DNA from: Aquibacillus rhizosphaerae
GTDB taxonomy: Bacteria > Bacillota > Bacilli > Bacillales > Amphibacillaceae
Assembly (NCBI RefSeq): GCF_030282825.1
Contig: NZ_JASTZU010000041.1
Coordinates: forward strand, 145,411 to 209,410
Direction of reading: 5' to 3'
DNA length: 64,000 nt
Under the pieces are notes generated by a model, which had not been told where the DNA came from, did not search any database, and saw nothing but the letters and a program-made list of their open reading frames with translations. Positions 8,036 through 16,782 of this stretch are shown here, piece by piece (position 1 is the first letter of the stretch; every line of letters begins with the position of its first letter). Both the position numbers and the translations under genes were made by a program.

Positions 8036-8455
8036 ATGCCAACACCCAGTATGGAAGATTATATTGAACAAATATACATGTTAATCGAAGCAAAAGGATA
8101 TGCAAGAGTATCTGATATAGCAGAAGCACTTCAAGTACATCCTTCCTCCGTAACGAAGATGGTTCAAAAACTTGATAAAGATGAATATTTAAATTACGAA
8201 AAATATAGAGGATTAATCTTAACTCCTCAAGGTAAAAAAATTGGAAAACGTTTAGTATATCGCCATGAATTATTGGAGCAGTTTCTAGAACTAATTGGTG
8301 TAGATAAAGAAAATATTTATGAGGACGTAGAAGGAATTGAACATCATCTAAGTTGGAATTCAATTGATCGAATTGGTGATTTAGTCCTATATTTAGAGAA
8401 CAACCCGAATCGGGTAGAGGAACTAAAAGAAATACATAAAAAAAACGAACAATAA
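8036..8455 (+). CDS. mntR: Manganese-responsive transcriptional regulator MntR
   Basis: 139-residue DtxR-family regulator that senses Mn(II) and represses Mn uptake genes. An N-terminal winged helix ([20 protein letters not shown], residues 25-44) is followed by a dimerisation domain. All B. subtilis MntR metal ligands are present at the same positions: Asp8, Glu11, His77, Glu99, Glu102 and His103. ATG 8036 is used instead of the in-frame ATG at 8018 because GGAGG (8025-8029) is spaced for it and the product then begins [12 protein letters not shown] like the B. subtilis protein. Single-gene unit with its own terminator. Confidence 0.96.
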   Translation: MPTPSMEDYIEQIYMLIEAKGYARVSDIAEALQVHPSSVTKMVQKLDKDEYLNYEKYRGLILTPQGKKIGKRLVYRHELLEQFLELIGVDKENIYEDVEGIEHHLSWNSIDRIGDLVLYLENNPNRVEELKEIHKKNEQ

Positions 8456-8456
8456 A

Positions 8457-8482
8457 AGTCTCGCCAATGCGAGGCTTTTTTT
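8457..8482 (+). terminator. Terminator after mntR
   Basis: Stem AGTCTCGC/GCGAGGCT with a 4-nt loop and a run of seven T, starting two bases after the stop codon. Confidence 0.88.
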
Positions 8483-8720
8483 GTAGGAATAAATTTAGTG
8501 GGAATTTGTCGCGCGATTATTTGGTATCAAACAGGTTTTCAGAGAAGATATTCCAACACATGGATAATAAAAGTTTATTAGTTATAATTTTGTACCCCCT
8601 TTACTTGTTCATTGATTAAACTAGTTTAATCACAAGAGAAGTATAGAATTTTCCATTTCTTATGACATAATAAATATAGTTAAAGTAACCATAGATATAA
8701 CTCATTTTAGGGGGAATATA

Positions 8721-9392
8721 ATGATTTTCTTTGATATTGACGGAACTTTACTTGACCATACACTTGCAGAAAGACAAGGAGCACTTGATTTCTATCATAG
8801 ATTTGCAGATGAGTTCATTTATTCAGAGAGTCAATTTGTGAAAAAGTGGAATGACCTATCTACTAAGCATTTTCAATTGTTTTTAGATAACAAATTAACT
8901 TTTCAACAACAGCGCCAAATGAGAATGAAGCAATTATTTAAACATAAACAGTTAACCGATTCCGATGCAGATGCAATGTTTGCTGTATATGTATCCTTGT
9001 ATAAAAATAATTGGGTGATTTATAAAGATGTTATTTCTTGTCTGGAAAGTTTTAAAAAACAAGGTGTATCTTTAGGGATAATTAGCAACGGTGATTTCTC
9101 TCAGCAAAAAGAAAAGTTAGATAACATAGGTGTATTAGATTACTTTTCTGTAATAATAACTTCCAGTCAAGTAGGAGAAGCAAAGCCTAGTCTGAACATT
9201 TTTACAGAAGCAGCATCACAAGCTAATTTTAGGGTTGAAGACTGTTACTATATTGGGGATAACCTAAATGTAGATGCAATCGCAGCTTGTCACGCGGGTA
9301 TGCAAGGTATTTGGATCAATAGGCTAAATGGGAATAAATCAAGCCAAATAAAAACAATAAGTAGCCTTATTGAACTAGATGAGATTATATAA
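8721..9392 (+). CDS. HAD-superfamily phosphatase (YjjG/5'-nucleotidase-like)
   Basis: 223-residue HAD hydrolase. Motif I FFDIDGTLLDHT is at residues 3-14 (nucleophile Asp5, acid Asp7), motif II is ISNGD, the lysine motif is GEAKP, and motif IV is YYIGDNLNVD. A helical cap lies between motifs I and II (about residues 16-85), as in the YjjG-like pyrimidine nucleotidase group. Substrate is unproven. It stands alone, behind TAGGGGGAA and about 240 bp of AT-rich spacer in which no other feature was seen. Confidence 0.85.
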   Translation: MIFFDIDGTLLDHTLAERQGALDFYHRFADEFIYSESQFVKKWNDLSTKHFQLFLDNKLTFQQQRQMRMKQLFKHKQLTDSDADAMFAVYVSLYKNNWVIYKDVISCLESFKKQGVSLGIISNGDFSQQKEKLDNIGVLDYFSVIITSSQVGEAKPSLNIFTEAASQANFRVEDCYYIGDNLNVDAIAACHAGMQGIWINRLNGNKSSQIKTISSLIELDEII

Positions 9393-9564
9393 AAATAAAA
9401 AAAGTAGTTGTAACATAGATAATAAGGCGATATTATTGTTATTTCATAAACAACTATGTTTAAAACACCGATGGATAATTAAGAGAGCCATCCTGAAATA
9501 ATTTCGTTCTAAATTGACTGTCATCTTCTTATAAATAGTAGAAAAGTAATAATTGAGGTGACCC

Positions 9565-10452
9565 ATGAAGATTGATGGTGTTTTCTCTGGTGGCGGAGTT
9601 AAAGCCTTTGCGTTTATTGGAGCTTTAGAAAAATTAGAGGACGAGGGCTATACATTTTCTCGGTTAGCTGGAACATCTGCTGGTGCGATTGTAGCTGGTT
9701 TAGTTGCTGCCGGGTATAAGGCGACAGAAATAGAAGATTTACTCACTGAGTTAGATTTGAAATCGTTTTTAGATACAACCGATATTGGGAAGTATTTGCC
9801 TTTTCTAAAGTGGTTTAAATTATATTTTACGATGGGATTGTATAAGGGGAATGCTTTTGAAAATTGGTTATATAAAGTACTAGCTCAAAAAGGGGTTTAT
9901 ACATTTCATGATCTACCCAGAGGTTCACTTAAGGTTATTGTTTCCGATTTAACATTAGGAAGAATGGTCGTTTTACCAGATGATTTAAAAAGTCTTTATG
10001 GGATTAATCCAAATAGTTTTCTTATTTCAAAATCGATTCGCATGAGTGCAGGAATTCCTTACTTTTTTAAGCCGGAAAAAATAACAGGTTTAAGTTATGG
10101 TAAAAGTGTTATCGTAGATGGTGCTTTATTAAGTAACTTACCGATGTGGGTTTTTGATAAAGATCGATCAACTAAAAAAAGACCGATAATCGGAATGAAA
10201 TTAAGTGAGACAATTGGAAGAATACCTTCAAAAAAAATAGATAATGCCATTGATATGTTACAAGCTTTGATTACAACCATGATGAAAGCACACGATACAA
10301 GATATGTGTCTAAAAAGCATATAAATGATGTTTTGTTTTTACCAGTAAAGGATGTTGATACTACAAATTTTGAATTAACTCAACAAGCAAAAGCGGATTT
10401 AATTAAATTAGGACGAAAGCACACTGCTACATTTTTAAAAAAGTGGCCTTGA
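9565..10452 (+). CDS. yqhO: Patatin-like phospholipase YqhO
   Basis: 295-residue patatin-family lipid acyl hydrolase. The oxyanion-hole motif SGGGVKAFAFIGAL is at residues 8-21, the nucleophile serine elbow GTSAG is near residue 40, and the catalytic aspartate lies in the DGA motif (IVDGALLSNLP, near residue 190), completing a Ser-Asp dyad. Ribosome site TGAGGTGA precedes the ATG. B. subtilis yqhO also neighbours mntR. The natural substrate is not known. No signal peptide, so cytosolic or membrane-peripheral. Confidence 0.88.
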   Translation: MKIDGVFSGGGVKAFAFIGALEKLEDEGYTFSRLAGTSAGAIVAGLVAAGYKATEIEDLLTELDLKSFLDTTDIGKYLPFLKWFKLYFTMGLYKGNAFENWLYKVLAQKGVYTFHDLPRGSLKVIVSDLTLGRMVVLPDDLKSLYGINPNSFLISKSIRMSAGIPYFFKPEKITGLSYGKSVIVDGALLSNLPMWVFDKDRSTKKRPIIGMKLSETIGRIPSKKIDNAIDMLQALITTMMKAHDTRYVSKKHINDVLFLPVKDVDTTNFELTQQAKADLIKLGRKHTATFLKKWP

Positions 10453-10556
10453 AAATTATGAGTCCTTAACTAGTGTTTTATAGTTTTATTTCGTAGTCGA
10501 ATGGAAATCGGGTGTAACTTCATTATTATTGCAGGATTTCCAACGCTGCGAAAAAA

Positions 10557-10588
10557 CTCGCTTCCCGCGGGATACTTCAGTCTCCTCG
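10557..10588 (+). repeat. Fragment of a dispersed Bacillaceae intergenic repeat
   Basis: CTCGCTTCCCGCGGGATACT followed by TCAGTCTCCTCG is GC-rich against its surroundings and resembles a short repeat I recall in many Bacillaceae intergenic regions. Only one copy was noticed here, so the assignment rests on memory. Confidence 0.4.
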
Positions 10589-10717
10589 TAAGCAAAAAGC
10601 ACCCAATGCGAAATATTCTTTCCGAACGCATCATGACACTTAACCTTCATTAATATTTTCATGACTAGACACTTTATAGGTGTTTAATCACAAACAGTCT
10701 ATTATAAATTTATTAAA

Positions 10718-10759
10718 AAAAAGAAAAAATCGAGATCTTAAAAAGATGCTCGATTTTTT
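10718..10759 (-). terminator. Terminator of yqhP, stop codon in the loop
   Basis: AAAAAATCGAG (10724-10734) pairs with CTCGATTTTTT (10749-10759). Read on the minus strand this is a stem with a U-rich 3' side, and the yqhP stop codon (10738-10740) lies in the loop, so the hairpin overlaps the end of the gene. Confidence 0.75.
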
Positions 10760-11121
10760 CTTTTTTGTTTGTTTCCTTCGATTACCCGGAGATGTGTAGC
10801 ACGTGCATTAGATTGCTTTCGTTTATTTAGTAGTGGTTTTTGTTTTTTTACAGCTTGTGTGTGTGTCTTATTTCCTGTTCTGTCACTTTTATATTTCATT
10901 TTTGACTGTTTAACTGCTTTTTTATATTTTTTAAGGTCATTTGAACTGCGTTTTCTTAGGAAAAAATAGTAGACGGCACCATAAATGAGAGCACCTACTG
11001 CAACCATTATAAATAAATTCATAAGCAGTGAAGTCGTATTTGTTAATAGGTTAAACGCGAAACCAAATATTGCAAGGCCGATAAGCACATATATCAAAAG
11101 GGAAAGCTTATGGCGTATCAT
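10738..11121 (-). CDS. yqhP: YqhP / SA1362-family membrane protein
   Basis: 127-residue protein with two N-terminal membrane helices (residues about 7-27 and 32-53) and a long, very basic cytoplasmic tail rich in Lys, Arg and Gln (54-127). Architecture and position, between yqhO and yqhR, match the SA1362/YqhP family of unknown function. It starts at ATG 11121 behind GGAGG on the minus strand (CCTCC at about 11132). It is transcribed opposite to its neighbours. Confidence 0.75.
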   Translation of the reverse strand: MIRHKLSLLIYVLIGLAIFGFAFNLLTNTTSLLMNLFIMVAVGALIYGAVYYFFLRKRSSNDLKKYKKAVKQSKMKYKSDRTGNKTHTQAVKKQKPLLNKRKQSNARATHLRVIEGNKQKRKNRASF

Positions 11122-11646
11122 TTAACAAATCCTCCTTTCGTTGTAAGTCGCCTACAAAAAACTATCTTACTACCATGTATACCACTTAATGCATTTATTT
11201 CTACATGATTTATTAAAAAAATGTAAAAATAAATCATGTTATCTAGAAAACCAAACTTCATAACTTAATTTTTAATTGTTAAGTTTGGAAAGTAGCAACA
11301 TTGAAAAGATAATTTGTTTTACCTAGTAATAGGCGAATTGTTTAATAGATGTTACCGTTATCGTAAGAGTTTTAAAAATCCTGTACAATGAGAATTTTTT
11401 TAATCCTAACTATTAAAGATTCTTTCCTTTCTAAGGAAAAATATTCAATACTTTTCTTTTTTTTATATATCATTTTTAAGTGTGAGTTTATAATTTTATT
11501 TTACTAGAAAGCCAACAGATTCACTAGCAGATTATTTTTTATATGTGTAGAATTTTCTAATTGTTAAATTACAAGGTGAGCCTCCATTAAGAAATGGATG
11601 AAAGTTTTACAAATTGGTCATTCTAAAGGGTGGAGGTGTTCTATAA
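11122..11646. other. AT-rich intergenic region between yqhP and yqhR
   Basis: No coding frame. It contains a perfect 12-bp inverted repeat, ACATGATTTATT (11203-11214) with AATAAATCATGT (11228-11239), without a T-run, and a second one, CCAAACTT/AAGTTTGG (about 11251-11288). The divergent promoters of yqhP and yqhR presumably lie here but no convincing -35/-10 pair was recognised. Confidence 0.5.
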
Positions 11647-12141
11647 ATGGACAATCAAGAGCTAGAACAAAATAAACATGAAAAACCGATACCGCTTCTA
11701 CCAAAGGCGTTATTAACTGGATTTATTGGAGGTGTTTTGTGGAGTGTAGTTGGTGCAATTGCAGCTTATTTTAATTTTACATCAGTTTCACCAGCATCTT
11801 TCATATTACGTTCTTGGTTACATACCAACTGGTCTGATGGCTGGCTAGGACAACTTATATCCATTACTGTAATTGGTTTATTATCTGTTTTAACAGCTAT
11901 TTTATATTATGGTCTGTTAAGAAAGACAAAAGGAATTTGGCCAAGTGCTACTTTTGGTGTGGCCCTTTGGTTTATAGTTTTCTATTTATTACAACCGATT
12001 TTTCCTAATGTTTCACACATGACCGACTTAGATATAAATACGATTGTGACAACACTTTGTTTATTTTTATTATACGGGATATTTATTGGCTACTCGATTT
12101 CATATGAATATTTAGATACAGTAACAAAAGATAATGTGTAA
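11647..12141 (+). CDS. yqhR: Conserved membrane protein YqhR
   Basis: 164-residue protein with four membrane helices (about 22-44, 76-99, 108-130 and 138-158), preceded by a short charged N-terminus. The conserved SWLHTNWSDGWLGQLISI stretch lies between helices 1 and 2. Ribosome site GGTGGAGG is just upstream. B. subtilis has yqhR immediately before aroQ (yqhS), as here. Function unknown. B. subtilis yqhQ, which lies nearby in that genome, is not present in this window. Confidence 0.82.
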   Translation: MDNQELEQNKHEKPIPLLPKALLTGFIGGVLWSVVGAIAAYFNFTSVSPASFILRSWLHTNWSDGWLGQLISITVIGLLSVLTAILYYGLLRKTKGIWPSATFGVALWFIVFYLLQPIFPNVSHMTDLDINTIVTTLCLFLLYGIFIGYSISYEYLDTVTKDNV

Positions 12142-12271
12142 TACAGCGCGTTAGTTCTTTGTTTATGGATAATTAATTTTAATAACAATCCTTGATCATA
12201 CAAAATACACACAATTATGATAAACTAGAATTGCGATTCACTTTGAACTGGCTAGTGGGGTGATTTTAGTT

Positions 12272-12703
12272 ATGAAGAAAATATTGTTATTAAATGGGCC
12301 GAATCTAAACCGTTTAGGTAAACGAGAACCGGATATCTATGGTATAAAGACATTAGAAGATATCGAGCAAGAACTTAGTCAGGTAGTTAAGACTCATCAT
12401 GGTACGTTGCAAGCCTATCAATCGAATCATGAAGGGGAACTAATTGATTTTATTCATCAATCGGACGGGGAGTATGATGGAATTATTTTTAATCCTGGAG
12501 CATACACACATACAAGTATTGCTCTTAGAGATGCGATAAGTTCTATAGCTGTGCCTGTAATTGAAGTGCATATATCAAATGTGCATCAACGGGAATCTTT
12601 TCGTCATACTTCGCTGCTAGCACCTGTGTGCCAGGGGCAAATAGTAGGATTAGGTATAAAGGGATATGAATTAGCAGCATTAGCATTTTTACAAGAGGAT
12701 TAA
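12272..12703 (+). CDS. aroQ: 3-dehydroquinate dehydratase, type II
   Basis: 143-residue dodecameric dehydroquinase of the shikimate pathway (3-dehydroquinate to 3-dehydroshikimate). Motifs are NGPNLNRLGKREPDIYG (with the catalytic Tyr and the mobile lid), QSNHEGELID, NPGAYTHTSIALRDA, and EVHISNVHQRESFRHTS carrying the catalytic His. ATG 12272 is preferred to GTG 12260: GGGGTG lies 9 bp before it and the product then starts MKKILLLNGPN. It is followed 20 bp later by papA. Confidence 0.95.
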   Translation: MKKILLLNGPNLNRLGKREPDIYGIKTLEDIEQELSQVVKTHHGTLQAYQSNHEGELIDFIHQSDGEYDGIIFNPGAYTHTSIALRDAISSIAVPVIEVHISNVHQRESFRHTSLLAPVCQGQIVGLGIKGYELAALAFLQED

Positions 12704-12723
12704 CAGAAAGGAATGAGTTTATT

Positions 12724-13785
12724 ATGGGGAAACTTAAACAACTCCGTGAATCAATCAAGGAAAAAAACTTGGATGGTTTACTAATCACTAGCCCGATAAA
12801 TAGAAGGTATGTTACTGGATTTACTGGTACTGCCGGAGTAGTACTGGTTACAGAAACAGATGCACTACTAATTACTGATTTTAGATACATAGAACAAGCG
12901 AATGATGAAGTTAACGAATTTAAGGTAGTTGAACATAAACAGACAGTGGGAGTAGAAATTTCCGAGCAAGTAAAACGTTTAGGAATACACCAGCTAGGTT
13001 TTGAAAAAGACGATGTGTCTTTTGGTGTTTATGAACAATATAAAAGTGAAATAGCTGCTGAGCTAATTCCAACTAGTGGTACGGTGGAAAAGTTACGCTT
13101 GATTAAGACAGAAGATGAGATTAATATATTAAAGGAAGCAGCTAAAATTGCTGATGGAGCTTTTGATCATATCCTTACTTTTATTAAACCAGGTGTAAGG
13201 GAAATAGATGTATCTAATGAATTGGAATTTTTCATGAGGAAACAGGGTGCAACATCTTCTAGCTTTGATATTATTGTAGCGTCAGGATATCGTTCGGCTC
13301 TGCCACATGGTGTTGCATCAGAGAAAAAAATCCAAGCTGGAGAGTTAGTAACGCTTGATTTTGGTGCGCTTTACAATGGATATTGTTCTGATATTACTCG
13401 AACAGTGGCTGTTGGCGAAATTAGTGAAGAGCTAAATACCATTTATCATACTGTATTAGAAGCTCAACTCAAAGGTATGGAAGGAATTAAAGCAGGTGTA
13501 ACAGCCAAACAAGCGGATGCATTTACACGTGACTATATTAAAGAAAAAGGTTATGGAGAGTATTTTGGACATTCCACAGGACATGGACTTGGATTAGAAG
13601 TACATGAAGGACCTGGTTTATCATTTCGTTCCAATCAAGTTTTGGAAGAAGGAATGGTAGTGACAGTAGAACCAGGAATATATGTGCCAGGTGTTGGTGG
13701 TTGCAGAATTGAAGATGATACTGTAGTAACGAAACAAGGCAATGAAAAGCTTAACTTTTCACCTAAAGATTTAATTATTTTGTAA
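12724..13785 (+). CDS. papA: Xaa-Pro peptidase (M24 family), PapA/YqhT
   Basis: 353-residue aminopeptidase-P-like enzyme that releases N-terminal residues before proline. A creatinase-type N-terminal domain (1-130) is followed by the pita-bread M24 domain. Metal ligands are visible as Asp in [18 protein letters not shown] (two Asp), His in [17 protein letters not shown], Glu in [11 protein letters not shown] and Glu in RIEDDTVVT. It sits between aroQ and efp, the usual Bacillus order; the pairing with efp is attractive because EF-P rescues ribosomes at polyproline. Start ATG 12724 follows GAAAGGAATGAG. Confidence 0.93.
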   Translation: MGKLKQLRESIKEKNLDGLLITSPINRRYVTGFTGTAGVVLVTETDALLITDFRYIEQANDEVNEFKVVEHKQTVGVEISEQVKRLGIHQLGFEKDDVSFGVYEQYKSEIAAELIPTSGTVEKLRLIKTEDEINILKEAAKIADGAFDHILTFIKPGVREIDVSNELEFFMRKQGATSSSFDIIVASGYRSALPHGVASEKKIQAGELVTLDFGALYNGYCSDITRTVAVGEISEELNTIYHTVLEAQLKGMEGIKAGVTAKQADAFTRDYIKEKGYGEYFGHSTGHGLGLEVHEGPGLSFRSNQVLEEGMVVTVEPGIYVPGVGGCRIEDDTVVTKQGNEKLNFSPKDLIIL

Positions 13786-13808
13786 GCAAAGCAATAGGAG
13801 GAGTAGTA

Positions 13809-14366
13809 ATGATTTCTGTTAATGATTTTAAAACTGGTTTAACAATTGAAGTAGATAATGGTATATGGCAAGTGCTTGATTTCCAACATGTAAAGCCAGG
13901 AAAAGGCGCTGCTTTTGTTCGTTCAAAGCTTCGTAACCTTAGAAATGGTAATATTCAAGAAAAAACATTTCGTGGTGGAGAAAAAGTAAGTAAAGCTCAT
14001 ATTGAGAATAGAAAAATGCAATATTTGTATGCTTCCGGTGCAGTACATACATTTATGGATACTACTACGTATGAACAGTTAGAACTACAGGCTTCTCAAA
14101 TTGAATATGAACTTAAATTTTTGAAAGAAAATATGGAAGTCCACATTATGACATATGAGGGAGAAACGTTAGGTGTAGAACTTCCGAATAATGTTGAATT
14201 AACCGTTACAGAAACAGAACCTGGAATTAAAGGTGATACAGCAAGTGGTGGTACAAAACCAGCTACTGTTGAAACTGGACTTGTGGTACAGGTGCCATTT
14301 TTTGTTAATCAAGGAGATGTTTTAGTAATTAATACAAGCGATGGAAAGTATGTTTCTCGCGGATAA
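13809..14366 (+). CDS. efp: Elongation factor P
   Basis: 185-residue translation factor that stimulates peptide bond formation at polyproline stretches. The KOW-like first domain carries the modification loop [14 protein letters not shown] with Lys32 at the tip, the residue that is 5-aminopentanolylated in B. subtilis. Two OB domains follow (about 65-128 and 129-185), ending GKYVSRG. Ribosome site AATAGGAGGAG precedes the ATG. It is 23 bp after papA and probably co-transcribed with it, with a strong terminator downstream beyond a MITE copy. Confidence 0.97.
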   Translation: MISVNDFKTGLTIEVDNGIWQVLDFQHVKPGKGAAFVRSKLRNLRNGNIQEKTFRGGEKVSKAHIENRKMQYLYASGAVHTFMDTTTYEQLELQASQIEYELKFLKENMEVHIMTYEGETLGVELPNNVELTVTETEPGIKGDTASGGTKPATVETGLVVQVPFFVNQGDVLVINTSDGKYVSRG

Positions 14367-14396
14367 TATTTGGAATAAAAATTCACATTAATTGAG

Positions 14397-14508
14397 TCAA
14401 TTTCATAATTACCTTATTCAGTAATCTGCGACAATATATAGTTTGGAAATGGTTTTATCCAACTCTATATTGTTGTAGATGACGACAAAATTGGTATTAT
14501 GAAATTGA
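14397..14508 (+). repeat. MITE-like palindromic repeat, copy 1
   Basis: 112-bp element with terminal inverted repeats TCAATTTCATAATTACC and GGTATTATGAAATTGA, and an inner degenerate palindrome. Its reverse complement occurs at 20277-20388 with about 92 percent identity (9 differences counted by eye). It has no coding capacity. It lies between efp and the efp terminator, so it is probably transcribed. Confidence 0.85.
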
Positions 14509-14514
14509 TATCAT

Positions 14515-14557
14515 AAAAAAGATTCACTGCCAGTATATTGGCAGTGAATCTTTTTTT
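14515..14557 (+). terminator. Terminator after efp
   Basis: Long stem AAAAAAGATTCACTGCCA / TGGCAGTGAATC with a short loop and seven T. The MITE copy lies between the efp stop and this hairpin. Confidence 0.9.
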
Positions 14558-14630
14558 ATACTTTCTATCAACTCGGTATAAAAAGCTTATAAACATTCTA
14601 GTAACAATCTATTAATTTCATTTTCTATAG

Positions 14631-14658
14631 TCATATATAGGACAGGGTAGCATACATA
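14631..14658 (+). promoter_or_regulatory. Probable sigma-E promoter of the spoIIIA operon
   Basis: TCATATA (14631-14637), a 13-bp spacer and CATACATA (14651-14658) fit the sigma-E pattern (about kmATATT, 13-15 bp, CATAnnnT). It lies about 50 bp before the spoIIIAA start. spoIIIA is a sigma-E operon in B. subtilis. Confidence 0.65.
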
Positions 14659-14706
14659 TACAATAAAGAAACCTTGATTGGTAAATAGGAAGAAGTGAAA
14701 TGAATT

Positions 14707-15684
14707 ATGGACGAGATAATACGTTTGTTTCCTCCCAAATTGAAAAGCAGAATAGTAAGCGACATAGGTTCCGATTGGTCATCTCTTCAAGAAATACGGA
14801 TTAGAGTTGGACGAACTATCGAGTTAATTTTTGATAATCATACAAAATGGGTTAACAATTTGTTGCCTTCCATGGAGGATGGGGTATTTCTAATTAATCA
14901 ACTTAGTCAATTTTCGTTATATCGTATTGAAGATGAATTGCGCGAAGGGTTTATTACAATTGAGGGTGGGCATCGAGTTGGGCTTACAGGAAAAGTCAAT
15001 ACATCGCATGGTGCAGTAAAAGCAATTAAACATATTTCTTCGTTTAATATACGAATAGCGAAAGAAAAAATAGGAGTTGCATCTAATTATATTTCTTATT
15101 TATATGAAAAACACTTATTAAATACACTAATAATTGGACCACCTCAAACTGGAAAAACGACTTTATTAAGAGATTTTGCGCGACTAATATCGAATGGTTG
15201 GAAAAATAACTCACCACTTAAGGTTGGTATTGTTGATGAACGTTCAGAAATTGGTGGAAGTATCAAAGGGATTCCACAACATGATTTGGGAAAAAGAACT
15301 GACATTATGGATGCTTGTCCAAAAGCAGAGGGACTCATGATGATGATTCGATCTATGTCACCTGATGTGATAATTGTCGATGAAATCGGTAGTGAAAAAG
15401 ATGTTTTAGCTTTACTGGAGGCGATGCATGCCGGTGTAAGAATCATCTGTTCCGTTCATGGAGATTCTTTATCTGACATAAAAAAAAGGCCATCGTTACA
15501 ACTCTTACTTAAACAACAGGCATTTGATCGATTTATATGTTTAGAAAGAACAAATACACCAGGCAAGGTAAGTACGATTTTGATGAATGATGGGAAAAAT
15601 ATTCTAAGGAAACCGAGGTGCACACAAGATGAAATGGATCGGGGCACTTCTCCTGTTATGCAGCACTACTTGGGTAGGATTTGA
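14707..15684 (+). CDS. spoIIIAA: Stage III sporulation protein AA (ATPase)
   Basis: 325-residue secretion-type ATPase thought to power the SpoIIIA-SpoIIQ channel linking mother cell and forespore. Walker A GPPQTGKTT is at residues 144-152; VIIVDEIG is the Walker B region. The protein is somewhat longer than the roughly 307 residues of B. subtilis because the frame runs 56 bp into spoIIIAB. First gene of the eight-gene operon; ribosome site AGGAAGAAG. ATG 14707 is in a different phase from the nearby ATG at 14700. Confidence 0.95.
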   Translation: MDEIIRLFPPKLKSRIVSDIGSDWSSLQEIRIRVGRTIELIFDNHTKWVNNLLPSMEDGVFLINQLSQFSLYRIEDELREGFITIEGGHRVGLTGKVNTSHGAVKAIKHISSFNIRIAKEKIGVASNYISYLYEKHLLNTLIIGPPQTGKTTLLRDFARLISNGWKNNSPLKVGIVDERSEIGGSIKGIPQHDLGKRTDIMDACPKAEGLMMMIRSMSPDVIIVDEIGSEKDVLALLEAMHAGVRIICSVHGDSLSDIKKRPSLQLLLKQQAFDRFICLERTNTPGKVSTILMNDGKNILRKPRCTQDEMDRGTSPVMQHYLGRI

Positions 15685-16141
15685 ACTAGCTAGAAAACTA
15701 AATGATCGTCCGAAACAAATTCGTCAATTAAAAAATGCGCTTCAAATATTAGAAGCTGAAATATTATATAGTCAATCACCTATTATTGAAGCGTGCTTCA
15801 ATGTGTCTAAACAATTGCCACATCCAGTAGCATGGTTTTTTAAAGCGGTTAGTGATGATTTGCAAAAGAAAGCTACGAGTCTATCTGACATATGGATAAA
15901 AAATTTGGATGATTTTTGGCCATTAGTTTCATTAGGTTCAAATGAAAGGGAAATTTTGCGTCAATTCGGTCTCACATTAGGACAACATGATTTCACACAA
16001 CAACAAAAACATATTCAATTAGCTCTTACCCATTTAGAAAGAGAACTTCAAGAAGCACAGGATTACCAGTATAGATACAGTAAGATGATGAAAAGCTTGG
16101 GCTTTCTTACAGGCTTACTGGTTGTAATACTCTTGATTTAG
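15629..16141 (+). CDS. spoIIIAB: Stage III sporulation protein AB
   Basis: 170-residue protein with a hydrophobic segment at each end (residues about 3-18 and 152-169) and a helical soluble middle, the known SpoIIIAB layout, reminiscent of GspF-type platform proteins of type II secretion. Ribosome site GAGGTG lies inside the end of spoIIIAA, and the two genes overlap by 56 bp, suggesting translational coupling. The conserved start KLNDRPKQIRQLKNALQILE is intact. Confidence 0.93.
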   Translation: MKWIGALLLLCSTTWVGFELARKLNDRPKQIRQLKNALQILEAEILYSQSPIIEACFNVSKQLPHPVAWFFKAVSDDLQKKATSLSDIWIKNLDDFWPLVSLGSNEREILRQFGLTLGQHDFTQQQKHIQLALTHLERELQEAQDYQYRYSKMMKSLGFLTGLLVVILLI

Positions 16142-16156
16142 AAAGGAGTAAGATGA

Positions 16157-16363
16157 ATGCTTGGCGACGCATCAGTATTATTTCAAATTGCTGGAATTGG
16201 AATTATTGTAGCAATGATTCACACCATTTTGAAACAGATGGGAAAAGAAGAGTATGCACAGTTCGCTAGTTTAGTAGGGTTTATCATTGTGCTTATATTT
16301 GTAATAAATGGAATTTCAGATCTTTTTCAAGAAATTAAATCAGTTTTTTTATTCCAGGGGTAA
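16157..16363 (+). CDS. spoIIIAC: Stage III sporulation protein AC
   Basis: 68-residue protein with two membrane helices (about 8-26 and 36-54). FQIAGIGIIVAMIHTILKQM and the C-terminal KSVFLFQG match B. subtilis SpoIIIAC almost position by position. Ribosome site GAAAGGAGTAAG precedes ATG 16157. It ends 4 bp before the spoIIIAD start. Confidence 0.94.
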   Translation: MLGDASVLFQIAGIGIIVAMIHTILKQMGKEEYAQFASLVGFIIVLIFVINGISDLFQEIKSVFLFQG

Positions 16364-16367
16364 TGAT

Positions 16368-16757
16368 ATGGAAATAATACAAATCGTAAGTATAGGGATT
16401 GTAACAAGTTTGCTAGTTCTTGTAATTAAAGAGCAGAAGCCATCATTTGCTTTCTTTCTAATATTACTAACCGGGATAACAATATTTGTGACAGTTATTC
16501 AATATATTTCGGAGATACTTCAGTTAATTCAATATCTAGGTGATAAAGCTAATGTTAATGGAATGTATATAGAAACAATACTACAAATCATAGGAATTGC
16601 TTATATTGCAGAATTTGGGGCGCATATTGTTAGGGATGCTGGTTTAACAGCTGTAGCAGCTAAAATTGAACTTGCGGGAAAAGTGTTGATTCTCGTTTTA
16701 GCTGTTCCGATATTGACGGCAGTTATTGAAACCATTATAGGGTTTATCCCGACCTAA
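16368..16757 (+). CDS. spoIIIAD: Stage III sporulation protein AD
   Basis: 129-residue membrane protein with about four helices, the usual length for SpoIIIAD (133 in B. subtilis). The longer open frame from 16308 overlaps spoIIIAC; ATG 16368 is chosen because CAGGGG lies just before it and the product then begins MEIIQIVSIGIV as in the family. Part of the mother-cell membrane complex. Confidence 0.92.
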   Translation: MEIIQIVSIGIVTSLLVLVIKEQKPSFAFFLILLTGITIFVTVIQYISEILQLIQYLGDKANVNGMYIETILQIIGIAYIAEFGAHIVRDAGLTAVAAKIELAGKVLILVLAVPILTAVIETIIGFIPT

Positions 16758-16782
16758 CATGGAAGGGAGTAAGATTAAGTGA

